Made by a program: the position numbers and the translations under genes
NCBI GenBank assembly: GCA_037128705.1
Contig: JBAXVX010000055.1
Coordinates: 1 to 11,643 of the forward strand
Source: CAIVAT01 sp037128705
Lineage (GTDB): Bacteria > Bacteroidota > Bacteroidia > Bacteroidales > FEN-979
DNA length: 11,643 nt
Direction: 5' to 3'
Notes under the pieces: model-generated
Told to the model about the DNA's origin: nothing
Database searches by the model: none
The model's input: the letters and a program-made list of their open reading frames with translations, nothing else
Part shown: positions 1 to 7,360 of the stretch, piece by piece
Numbering within the stretch: position 1 is the first letter of the stretch
Layout of the letters: each line of letters begins with the position of its first letter

Positions 1-3000
1 TGATCATTGCGAACAAAGAACTTGCTTTCCAAAATGAAGAGAAAACAAAACGTGCCGACGAACTGGTCATTGCGAACAAAGAACTTGCTTTCCAAAATGA
101 AGAGAAAACAAAGCGTGCCGATGAGCTGATCATTGCGAACAAAGAACTTGCTTTTCAAAATGAAGAGAAAACCAAACGTGCCGACGAACTGGTCATTGCG
201 AACAAAGAACTGGCTTTTCAAAGCGAAGAGAAAATAAAGCGGGCAGCGGAGTTAATCGTTGCAAAAGAAGAAATTGCTTTTCAGTCAGAGCTGCTCATTG
301 CGAACAAAGAACTGGCTTTTCAAAATGAAGAGAAAGCAAAACTGGCCGATGAGCTTATCATTGCAAACAAAGAACTGGCTTTTCAAAGCGAAGAGAAAAT
401 AAAGCGGGCAGCAGAGTTAATCGTTGCTAAAGAAGAAATTACTTTTCAGGCAGAGCTGCTCATTGCAAATAACAAAGCACTGAAACTTTCGAAAGAACTT
501 GAGGTTCACCAGATAGAACTGGAAGCAATCAATGATGAACTGAAACAAAGCGAACAACGTTACCAGGCTTTGGTTGAGTGGGCTCCTTATGCTGCCCTTG
601 TTCACCGAGATATGAAAATAATATATGTCAATCCGGCAGCCGTTAAACTGTTTGGGGCTAACTCTGAGCATGACCTTTTAGGAACTGATGTTATGCGTTT
701 GCATCATCCCGATTATCATCAAATCGTTCGGGAGCGAATATGCAGAGCGGTTGAACAAGGCCTTGAAGCACCCATGATCGAGTCGAAATATTTTAAACTC
801 GACGGTACGGTAATGGACCTGGAAGTGCAGGGAAGGCCAATTATCTATAATGGATTTCCATCTATACTTGCCACCTTTAACGACGTTACCGAACGCAGGC
901 GGTATGAGTATCAACTCGGAGAACGCTTAAAAGAGATCCAGACCCTTTACTATTTAAGTCAGTTATCACAAAGACAGGATTTGCCACTGATTGCTTTGTA
1001 CCAGGATTTAACAGATTTCCTGCCAAAAGGCTGGCAATATTCTGAAATTGCTTGTAGCAGGATCGTGATTGACGATGTTGAGTTTCGTTCAGAAAATTTT
1101 ATAGATTCCGCATGGAAGCTCTCTGCTCCTCTCCTGGTAAACAACGCAGTTAAAGGACTGATTGAGGTTGCATATCTCAAGGAGATGCCCAAAGAGGATG
1201 AAGGACCATTTCTGAAGGAGGAAAGGGAATTGATTAACACCCTTGCACAGCAGCTGGGAACAATCACAGAACAAAAATATGCCGAAGAGGAAAAAGCCAG
1301 GCAAACCGGATTGATAAACTCATTGCTTGACTCCATCCCTGATATCATTTTTTTCAAAGATACCGAAGGTGTATACCTGGGATGTAACCCCCCATTTGCT
1401 GATTTTGTTAACAAATCAAGAGAGAAAATTATCGGCAAAACAGACTATGACCTATTCGATAAAGAGGTTACCGGTTTTTTCAGGCACAATGACATTGAAA
1501 TGCTGAAACAGAAACTGCCCCGGCATAATGAAGAATGGATCACCTATCCCGATGGGAGAAAGATTCTGTTGGACACGGTTAAAACACCATATTGGTCAAG
1601 TGATGGCAACCTGATCGGTATTCTGGGGATCAGCAGGGATATTACTGAAAGAAAAGAGGCTGAAAATAAGGTTATAGAGAGCGAGGATCGGTTCAATATG
1701 CTCGCTGAACACAGCCGGGTGATCACCTGGGAAGTCGATGCCAACGGTCTGTATACCTATATCAGCGATGTTTGCTTAGCGGTACTGGGTTATGAACCTG
1801 AAGAAATCATCGGAAAATTTTATTTTTACACCTTTTATCCAGAGCAACAACGTGAAGTCTTGAAAGTAGCAGCTCTCGAATTCTTCGCTCGGAAAGAACC
1901 TTTCATTGGCTTTGAAAATGCGTTAGAATCCAAGGAGAAGAAAATTGTCTGGGTTTCAACCAACGGCATGCCAATGGTTGACGATAATGGTCAGTTGACC
2001 GGATACCGTGGCACCGACACCGACATCACCGGGCGCAAGCAAATGGAGGAAAAACTTAATCAAACCTCTGCCCGTTTGACATTGGCTATGAAAGTCGGTG
2101 GCGTGGGCGTGTGGGATTATGATATGGTCAATAATATTCTAATTTGGGACGATCAGATGTTTGCACTATATGGCCTTGACAAAAAGAATTTCATCGGTGC
2201 TTACGAAGCCTGGCAGGAAGGTCTTCATCCTGACGATTTATTACGGGGTGACCAGGAAATCCAAATGGCGATCAGCGGTAAAAAGGAGTTTAATACAGAG
2301 TTTCGGGTGCTCTGGCCTGATGGAACTGTTCGATATATCAGAGCGCTTGCTGTTGTTCAACGGGATGACTCAGGGAAGGCACTGCGTATGATAGGTACCA
2401 ATTGGGATATTACCTCCCAGAAAAATGCGGAACAATTGCTGCTCGAGAGCAAGGAAGATTTACAAAAAACAAACGCTGAAAAAGACAAATTCTTCTCCAT
2501 CATTTCCCACGATTTACGTGGCCCATTCAATGGATTTTTAGGATTGTCCAAATTGCTTGCTGAAAGTTTGCAAGACATGTCGCAGCAAGAGATTAGAAAG
2601 ATGGCAGGGGCCATGAAAAACTCCGCAGTCAATCTCTTCCGGCTACTCGAAAACCTGCTGGAGTGGTCTCGCCTGCAAAGGGGCATTACATCCTTTGAGC
2701 CTGGGCCATTCTTATTGATGCCCATGATTGCTGAAAGCATGCACCCGGTAATGGATTTGGCAAACAAGAAGGAGATTGATACCATCTTTGAAATTCCGGC
2801 CGATCTGGAAGTGTTTGCCGATCAGTATATGCTCTCTTCAACAATCCGCAACCTGGCCTCCAATGCCGTGAAGTTTACCATTAAAGGAGGAAAGGTCACC
2901 ATGGCCGCAAAGACGATACCTGGCAATTCGGTTGAAATCTCAGTTAGGGACACTGGCATCGGCATGAGCCCTCAAATGGTTGCCGATCTATTCAGGCTCG

Positions 3001-3587
3001 ATGTTCAAACGAACCGCAAAGGCACAGATGGTGAACCCAGCAGTGGTTTGGGATTACTCCTTTGCAAGGAATTCGTTGAAAAGCACGGCGGTAAGTTAAG
3101 GGTGGAGAGCGAAGAGGGAAAGGGTTCCGTGTTTTATTTTACCATCCCTTACCATGCTGAAGGGCTGATGAAAACCGTCAGTTCAAATAGTGTTTCTAAC
3201 GAAGAGAAAGAAGTTCAAATTAAACGCATGAAAATATTAATTGCCGAAGACGATGAAATATCAGATTCCCTCATCTCTGCGATGGTCGATAAATACAGCT
3301 ATGAAGTATTACATGTAAACACCGGAGTTGATGCCATTCATGCCTGCCGTAATAATCCTGATATTGATTTGGTTCTGATGGATATTAACTTAGGCGGAAT
3401 GAACGGTTATGAAGCCACCCATCAAATTCGTCAATTTAACAATGACGTGGTCATTATTGCACAAACAGCATTCAGCCTTAAATTTGACAGAGTATTGGCC
3501 ATAGAGGTGGGGTGCAATGACTATATCAACAAACCGATCAGCATTTCTGAGCTTCAAGGGTTGATACGAAAATATTTCACTGAATAA
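1..3587 (+). CDS. Hybrid sensor histidine kinase with multiple PAS domains and C-terminal receiver (5' partial)
   Basis: Predicted sensor kinase that autophosphorylates on His and passes phosphate to its own receiver. The first full codon is at base 3 and the frame is open to the left edge, so the start lies outside. The TTG at 570 is an internal Leu codon inside the first PAS domain, not a start. Numbering from base 3 (1194 residues seen): 21-residue repeats 1-153, a short linker helix, PAS 185-300, GAF-like 307-435, PAS 440-552, PAS 561-680, PAS_3-type 692-811, HisKA 828-897 with phospho-accepting H836 in SHDLRGPF, HATPase 930-1055 with N-box N950/N954, G1 box DTGIGM from D983 and G2 box GLGL near 1015, then a receiver from M1076 with acidic E1082-D1084, phospho-acceptor D1127, T1155 and K1177. 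All catalytic boxes look intact. No membrane segment is visible in this part, so location depends on the missing N-terminus. Ligand unknown. The stand-alone receiver gene downstream is the likely partner or paralog. Confidence 0.95.
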   Translation, partial: IIANKELAFQNEEKTKRADELVIANKELAFQNEEKTKRADELIIANKELAFQNEEKTKRADELVIANKELAFQSEEKIKRAAELIVAKEEIAFQSELLIANKELAFQNEEKAKLADELIIANKELAFQSEEKIKRAAELIVAKEEITFQAELLIANNKALKLSKELEVHQIELEAINDELKQSEQRYQALVEWAPYAALVHRDMKIIYVNPAAVKLFGANSEHDLLGTDVMRLHHPDYHQIVRERICRAVEQGLEAPMIESKYFKLDGTVMDLEVQGRPIIYNGFPSILATFNDVTERRRYEYQLGERLKEIQTLYYLSQLSQRQDLPLIALYQDLTDFLPKGWQYSEIACSRIVIDDVEFRSENFIDSAWKLSAPLLVNNAVKGLIEVAYLKEMPKEDEGPFLKEERELINTLAQQLGTITEQKYAEEEKARQTGLINSLLDSIPDIIFFKDTEGVYLGCNPPFADFVNKSREKIIGKTDYDLFDKEVTGFFRHNDIEMLKQKLPRHNEEWITYPDGRKILLDTVKTPYWSSDGNLIGILGISRDITERKEAENKVIESEDRFNMLAEHSRVITWEVDANGLYTYISDVCLAVLGYEPEEIIGKFYFYTFYPEQQREVLKVAALEFFARKEPFIGFENALESKEKKIVWVSTNGMPMVDDNGQLTGYRGTDTDITGRKQMEEKLNQTSARLTLAMKVGGVGVWDYDMVNNILIWDDQMFALYGLDKKNFIGAYEAWQEGLHPDDLLRGDQEIQMAISGKKEFNTEFRVLWPDGTVRYIRALAVVQRDDSGKALRMIGTNWDITSQKNAEQLLLESKEDLQKTNAEKDKFFSIISHDLRGPFNGFLGLSKLLAESLQDMSQQEIRKMAGAMKNSAVNLFRLLENLLEWSRLQRGITSFEPGPFLLMPMIAESMHPVMDLANKKEIDTIFEIPADLEVFADQYMLSSTIRNLASNAVKFTIKGGKVTMAAKTIPGNSVEISVRDTGIGMSPQMVADLFRLDVQTNRKGTDGEPSSGLGLLLCKEFVEKHGGKLRVESEEGKGSVFYFTIPYHAEGLMKTVSSNSVSNEEKEVQIKRMKILIAEDDEISDSLISAMVDKYSYEVLHVNTGVDAIHACRNNPDIDLVLMDINLGGMNGYEATHQIRQFNNDVVIIAQTAFSLKFDRVLAIEVGCNDYINKPISISELQGLIRKYFTE
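6..461 (+). repeat. Tandem 63-bp coding repeats (21-residue coiled-coil units), nested in a 165-bp higher-order repeat
   Basis: Units start at 6, 69, 132, 195, 258, 297, 360 and 423. Six are 63 bp long and two (258-296 and 423-461) are shortened to 39 bp. The core peptide is of the form IANKELAFQNEEKTKRADEL, 21 residues or three heptads, which fits a charged coiled coil. Units at 6 and 132 match at 61 of 63 bases, and units at 195 and 360 also at 61 of 63. The pattern full-full-short (63+63+39 = 165 bp) occurs twice, at 132-296 and 297-461. All lengths are multiples of three, so the frame is kept. The array continues past the left edge, so the copy number is unknown. Such repeats are familiar in PAS-containing kinases of environmental bacteria. 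A role as rigid signalling helix or spacer is inferred. Confidence 0.95.
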
Positions 3588-3590
3588 CAT

Positions 3591-3649
3591 ACTGGTTGAA
3601 GTGGTCAACCAAAATCGTCAGAAGGTGGTAAAATTGACCGTTTTCTCCA
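3591..3649 (+). repeat. 24-bp-period tandem repeat resembling an IS21-family end (copy A)
   Basis: Two 24-bp units beginning GTGGT lie at 3601-3624 and 3625-3648. They are preceded by ACTGGTTGAA and end in TCCA at 3646-3649. The sequence 3591-3617 matches 7361-7387 at 24 of 27 positions. IS21-family ends typically carry several direct repeats with a GGTCA core and finish in CA, so this may be a solo end or relic. No opposite end and no transposase are seen nearby. It lies between the kinase stop and the receiver start, where it could also influence transcript processing. Confidence 0.55.
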
Positions 3650-3665
3650 GTTCAACTTGAACAAT

Positions 3666-4028
3666 ATGAAAATATTAATTGCCGAAGATGATATCGCTTC
3701 CTGTTTGTTGCTCATGCGAACACTCAAAAAAATCAGCCGTGAAGTGCTGCAGGTAAAAACTGGAATTGAAGCCATTGATGCATGCCGAAACAACCCCGAC
3801 ATTGATTTGATTTTAATGGATATTCGCATGTCGGGAATGACCGGATATGAAACAACCCGTCAAATCCGCGGGTTTAATAAGGATGTTATCATCATTGCAC
3901 AAACCGCAGAGGCATTTGCAGGAGACAAAGAGAAAGCAATAGAGGCGGGATGTAATGAATATCTTTCAAAACCCATTGATCAGGATAAACTAATGAGGTT
4001 GATACAAAAGTATTTCCCTGTATCATAA
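3666..4028 (+). CDS. Stand-alone CheY-like response regulator receiver
   Basis: A 120-residue single receiver domain with no output domain, predicted to accept phosphate from a histidine kinase and to act by protein contact or as a phosphorelay intermediate in the cytoplasm. Visible residues are the acidic patch E7-D8-D9, phospho-acceptor D52 (in LILMDIRMSG), switch T80 (IIAQT) and K102 (SKPI). All are conserved. The ATG at 3666 is preferred over the in-frame TTG at 3657 because the protein then begins MKILIAEDD, exactly as the receiver in the upstream kinase begins. The two receivers are about 60% identical by hand count (roughly 71 of 117) and share a ten-residue run, ACRNNPDIDL. The gene follows the kinase by 78 bp on the same strand and is probably co-expressed. 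No clear Shine-Dalgarno sequence is present, as is common in Bacteroidota. Confidence 0.92.
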   Translation: MKILIAEDDIASCLLLMRTLKKISREVLQVKTGIEAIDACRNNPDIDLILMDIRMSGMTGYETTRQIRGFNKDVIIIAQTAEAFAGDKEKAIEAGCNEYLSKPIDQDKLMRLIQKYFPVS

Positions 4029-4349
4029 CCAGGGGTGTGTTGCTTTATGAAACAAAGCCTGCACCACCTCGCAACCGGTAATCGTTCAGTCATTTCGCTG
4101 CTGCCGCTGCTTCGCAGCTCTCTCAGCCGCTTCATTCCTTCACTCTTACCCGTTGCTCGCAGAAAGGTTTGTACTGTAATCCAGCCAGCCTGGGCAACCT
4201 CATAAACCTTGATATTGCAATTTGCACTCATAGGATCTTCGGTGGCTTATGAAGTTGCCCCATCAGTTCATCAATGTAGTTTCGCTTACAAGCAACTTTG
4301 ACACCTTCGTTCCCACCCCCCACCCCCAGCTTTACCAGCTGGTTATTCC

Positions 4350-4371
4350 GGAAAAATCCGGAAATTTTTCC
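4350..4371. repeat. Short perfect inverted repeat (8-bp arms)
   Basis: GGAAAAAT at 4350-4357 and ATTTTTCC at 4364-4371 are perfect inverted copies separated by CCGGAA. The arms are AT-rich and no T-run follows on either strand, so it is not a convincing intrinsic terminator. Role unknown. Confidence 0.4.
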
Positions 4372-5573
4372 AAAATGAAAATCTGCAACCTTTGTAGCAA
4401 ACGTTTAAATCCCTTGTAGTCGGCATTCTCCTAACCTCAGTGGGACGAGTTTCTGTCTATTTAATCATAACATGACTTTATAAAACTGCCGCTGCTGCTT
4501 TTCCCATCACTCAGTACCATACCTGCGGACACTCTTATAAATCAGTATTATGATAAATATCCAGGTTAGCAGCACGAGAGGTTTGAGAGGGTGCTCTTCC
4601 AGCCGGTTGACGAGTAAACTTGAGTTTGAGGTACAAGAAGTAGATCGGCAGCGCATTTTGCCTCGGTAAAGGTGCATTATGCAATACCGGCCAACACCAG
4701 TTGGTCGTTCCCGGGCTTCAAGTGTCCGCTGCAAGCCCTTCACTCCCCAACCGCTCACTGCTTCGAGGTCGCGCCCCAACAAAGAATTGCAACCACAATG
4801 ATCCGATCACTATCGAACCACGCTCTTCTTCGGGATCACCCCGTTAAAACATTGTTGCCGCGCAATCCTCTCAGCGTCCGCTGCATTTTCCCTGAAAACT
4901 TCCGTTATCGCATAAAGCACCCACAATCACCGCCTCCTGACTTAAAAACCGGCAAATGCCCTGCCTTGTGCTTTGACGAGCCTGACAAGATCCCTTTGTT
5001 GCATCCATTTCCCGGCATTCTGGCCATTCCGCCGCCAAAAAGTTTTAAGAAAAGAAAACATATTGGCAGCGGATATTTGATCACATGCCGCACCACTCAA
5101 TCTGATAATTTTTCAGCCATCGCCCGATAATTCCGTATCTACAGTAGGTATTTCCACCTGGCTCCGCCTTCAAAATTCCAGCTTTTCTGGTCCGGCAAGT
5201 GATCATGGTAAGCAATCCAACTACCAGCAGCCAACCAGCGGAAAGAATTGGCCGCCGGTTGGCTCTATTGTTCTTCCTCAGTCCGCCAACCTGCTCCTGC
5301 CACCTATTGCACACCTCTTAAAAACTCGGGTGCAATCATTGGCAGCTTATATTCCAACTTTTAGCTTGTCACCAGGGTTAAATCTTTTCCATTTGGTCGC
5401 ATCCAATTACAAAATGCATTAACCTTTCAATAAACTATTGGATTTGTTTTTATCTTTATATCGTATATGTACAACGTTTCATATCAAAGCTACCTGAAAT
5501 CTATTAGAATCAGTAAGCGCCAAATGGTCGCAGGCAACACGTTGTGCGTCATGTTGAAACAAAATATATAGAT

Positions 5574-5580
5574 AAAGGAA
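5574..5580 (+). promoter_or_regulatory. Likely ribosome binding site for the thioesterase GTG start
   Basis: AAAGGAA ends 6 bases before the GTG at 5587. It is the only purine-rich GG-containing motif just upstream and supports GTG as the start. The next in-frame ATG (5635) would remove the first conserved strand of the hotdog fold. Confidence 0.45.
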
Positions 5581-5586
5581 AGTAAG

Positions 5587-6333
5587 GTGATTAAAAACTA
5601 TTTCGACAAACAATTTGAATTAAGATATTTTGAGATGAATAAATTTGGTATTGCATCGCCAAGTACCATCTTAATTTTATTAGAAGAAACAGCAGCTGAC
5701 CATTGTTATTCTATAAACCATAGTTTATATCAATTAGAAAAACAAAATATTGGGTGGGTTTTAATCTCAGGATTTTTGCAAATGGAGCGGTATCCCAATT
5801 ATAAAGAAAAAATTACAATTAGAACTTGGTTATCAGAATATTCAACGATTAAAGGATTCAGGGAAAACATTATTTATGATGAACAAGATAATGTAATTGG
5901 AAGAGGTAAGGGCTTGTGGATTTTTTTCGATATTGAAAGAAGAAGACCTGTCCAAATATTTGATGACATAAAAGAAAAATGGTCTTTCTGTAATAGAGAA
6001 AGCATTAATTATAATATTTCTAAAAAAATTAAAGCAATTGACAACCCCGATATTGAATTAAAATTTAAAGTAAATCGATATGATACTGATATGAATAAAC
6101 ACGTAAATAATATTAGTTATTTACAATGGGTTGTTGAGTCAATTCCTGTCGAAATTATTGATAATTATTATTTGTACTCTATAGATGGTAGATTTATTGC
6201 AGAAGCGCATTATGGTCAAACAATCGTTTCTTTGACTAAAAATACAGAGAATAAATCATTCATGCACACAATAAAAATTGAAGGAACTGATAAAGTTTGT
6301 GCAACAGCAAAAACAATTTGGAAGAAAACATAA
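5587..6333 (+). CDS. Acyl-ACP thioesterase (FatA/FatB-like, double hotdog)
   Basis: A 248-residue protein predicted to hydrolyse acyl-acyl carrier protein and release free fatty acid in the cytoplasm. It has the two-hotdog layout of the acyl-ACP thioesterase family (Pfam Acyl-ACP_TE). The first half starts with a FELRYFEMNKFG strand and an LEETAADH helix. The second half carries the family signature around DTDMNKHVNNISYLQW (residues about 165-180), with the Asn and His expected of the active site, followed by E184. Length is normal for bacterial members. The GTG start is chosen because it keeps the first strand and has an AAAGGAA motif upstream. Base composition is strikingly AT-rich (spot counts 35% and 23% GC) against roughly 45% in the flanking large genes, so recent acquisition is likely. 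No other fatty acid gene is adjacent. The substrate chain length cannot be read from the sequence. Confidence 0.88.
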   Translation: MIKNYFDKQFELRYFEMNKFGIASPSTILILLEETAADHCYSINHSLYQLEKQNIGWVLISGFLQMERYPNYKEKITIRTWLSEYSTIKGFRENIIYDEQDNVIGRGKGLWIFFDIERRRPVQIFDDIKEKWSFCNRESINYNISKKIKAIDNPDIELKFKVNRYDTDMNKHVNNISYLQWVVESIPVEIIDNYYLYSIDGRFIAEAHYGQTIVSLTKNTENKSFMHTIKIEGTDKVCATAKTIWKKT

Positions 6334-6345
6334 ACACGAACGCAC

Positions 6346-6450
6346 AATCGAGTAGGCTGCCCCGCCGGCATTGCCTCTCACCTCACTGACCGTCCTGGTC
6401 TTTCATAATCAGCGGTTCAATAAATCGATACGAGCAATAATTCCCTCCTA
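6346..6450 (-). ncRNA. Group II intron 3'-end fragment (domain VI, with decayed domain V region)
   Basis: On the minus strand, 6379-6350 folds as an 11-bp hairpin: GAG, AGGC and TGCC pair with CTC, GCCT and GGCA around a GGCGG loop, leaving one bulged A at 6353 on the 3' arm and two unpaired A on the 5' arm. A bulged adenosine 7 bases before an end reading CTACTCGATT is the classic layout of group II intron domain VI and its 3' splice site, here near 6346. Upstream on the same strand lie GTGAGAGG, a GAACCGC at 6418-6412 where domain V would begin, and an AT-rich lead-in. Between GAACCGC and GTGAGAGG I cannot form the usual 34-base domain V hairpin, so it looks mutated. No reverse transcriptase frame follows, so this is a relic. 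Its end lies 13 bp from the antisense thioesterase stop. Confidence 0.5.
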
Positions 6451-6515
6451 TTCGTTCTCCGGCAATCAGTAAAACGAGTAGCGGCAACGTATTTCACCTC
6501 GATCATAACCCATTG

Positions 6516-6642
6516 TGGACAGGCCGATGGAGTTGACCATCCCTGGCCGATCGTAATGGAATAGTTCATTTGTTTTATTATCAGATCTATAAGGTGGTCA
6601 TTATAAATCGGCGTCGGGCGGTCAATAGGAACGGCCTATCCA
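6516..6642. mobile_element. 127-bp MITE-like element with IS21-type inverted ends
   Basis: The left end starts TGGACA at 6516 and, read on the minus strand, ends in TCCA. The right end finishes TATCCA at 6642. The terminal 25 bases of the two ends, one inverted, match at 17 of 25 positions, sharing GGTCAA, CGGCCT and TCCA. Inside each end is a second unit sharing CATTA and ATCGGC, and the two right-end units are 24 bp apart (6594 and 6618). Double repeats with a GGTCA core and CA termini are typical of IS21-family ends. There is no coding capacity. No convincing target duplication is seen in the flanking bases, so this could also be a deletion derivative of a full element. Bases 6451-6515 and 6643-6894 around it hold nothing I recognise. 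Confidence 0.55.
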
Positions 6643-6894
6643 GTTTACTTGGTTAATCAGTTGGTCCGGATATGTTTTGTGTTGCAAATATGGTCAAATT
6701 CTCGGTAAAATCTTCGATGTTCGACTCTTTGATTTGTTTTAAAGTTGCATTTTATGCGTAGAATCATCCATAGAACTGACTGGAATTACGTACTTCCGGA
6801 AAAATAGTATTATATGGGACGCTATTTTATTGATCTTTAACATTACATTTACACCAATAGCCTTTTAAATCCCTGCGATTAATTTTGATCAACA

Positions 6895-7263
6895 ATGCTT
6901 GTCATTCATTTTAACGAAGCAGATCAAATATTATGTATTGATAATACTGGTGGTATTTCCTTTCAGAACTTAGCATTTGAATCGTATAGGGTCATTCAGG
7001 AAAAGAAATTACCGCGAAACCTCAGGTTTCTTGAACATGCAACTGCGTTCCTCATTAATTCGGATGTTGATCAACTAAAAATACTCAAGGATAAGCTATT
7101 CGAAAATACATTACATTTTGATTCTGTAAAACATGCGATAGTAACCAGTGACCCAGCGGTCACGGCATACGTTATGATGATTAAAACATTTATGGGAAAT
7201 TCGAACTATACCCTTGAAGTATTTTCGAATAATGAAGCAGCGAATCATTGGTTTTTAAGTTAG
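6895..7263 (+). CDS. Small SpoIIAA/STAS-like protein
   Basis: A 122-residue soluble protein with no signal peptide or membrane segment. The pattern of an opening strand (LVIHFNEADQILCIDNTG), a central helix, strand AIVTSDPAVTAYVMMI, a helix, strand LEVFSNN and a closing EAANHWFL helix resembles the small SpoIIAA-like/STAS-SEC14 family common in Bacteroidota, whose members usually end in an FxNxxxAxxWL-type motif. The family role is poorly defined and no ligand can be named. The ATG at 6895 is the only good start and no Shine-Dalgarno sequence is seen. A TAATTTTG at 6880-6887 fits the Bacteroidota -7 consensus but lies too close to the start to trust. The gene stands alone, flanked by mobile-element relics. 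The coding call is fairly sure and the family assignment tentative. Confidence 0.7.
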   Translation: MLVIHFNEADQILCIDNTGGISFQNLAFESYRVIQEKKLPRNLRFLEHATAFLINSDVDQLKILKDKLFENTLHFDSVKHAIVTSDPAVTAYVMMIKTFMGNSNYTLEVFSNNEAANHWFLS

Positions 7264-7360
7264 GTTTAGCAGATTTTATCGTATGCACCACCTGTAAATA
7301 TCAGAGAAGGATCCTGTAATCAAGATGGTGGGCTGCAAATATAGGGTTGCCAGGTTTTTA

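Larger units (their letters stand above)
4029..5586. other. Gene-poor region, no credible coding sequence
   Basis: About 1.5 kb without a gene I can support. Open frames exist on both strands (for example 4672-5130 plus and 4507-4782 minus), but their translations are rich in Pro, Cys, Arg and His, have no domain pattern, and overlap each other antisense. Visible items are a short hairpin GCTGC-TTC-GCAGC at 4106-4118, a C-rich run near 4313-4328, the inverted repeat at 4350-4371, and an AT-rich stretch from about 5400 leading into the thioesterase gene. Base composition changes from about even to AT-rich near 5400. The region may be decayed mobile or gene remnants, but no parent was recognised. 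Confidence 0.6.

Noticed and set aside
1..461. Left-edge repeats as a CRISPR array
   Set aside because: Units are contiguous, in frame, with no spacers, and encode a coiled-coil peptide.
959..1438. 159-residue minus-strand ORF inside the kinase
   Set aside because: A shadow of the kinase gene, whose GAF-like and PAS coding in the forward frame is clear.
570..3587. TTG at 570 as the kinase start
   Set aside because: The frame is open upstream to the window edge and encodes the 21-residue repeats and a linker. A start at 570 would cut into the first PAS domain.
4350..4371. Inverted repeat as a rho-independent terminator
   Set aside because: The arms are AT-rich and no T-run follows on either strand. 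It is also over 300 bp from the nearest stop.
4507..4782. 91-residue minus-strand ORF
   Set aside because: Low-complexity, Arg/Ser-rich translation with no family resemblance, partly antisense to another unlikely frame.
4672..5130. 152-residue plus-strand ORF
   Set aside because: It is rich in Pro, Cys and His, has no domain pattern or convincing start signal, and is overlapped by antisense frames of similar quality.
6880..6887. TAATTTTG as the -7 promoter element of the SpoIIAA-like gene
   Set aside because: It matches the TAnnTTTG consensus, but it ends 7 bases before the ATG and has no TTG near -33, so it would imply a nearly leaderless transcript.
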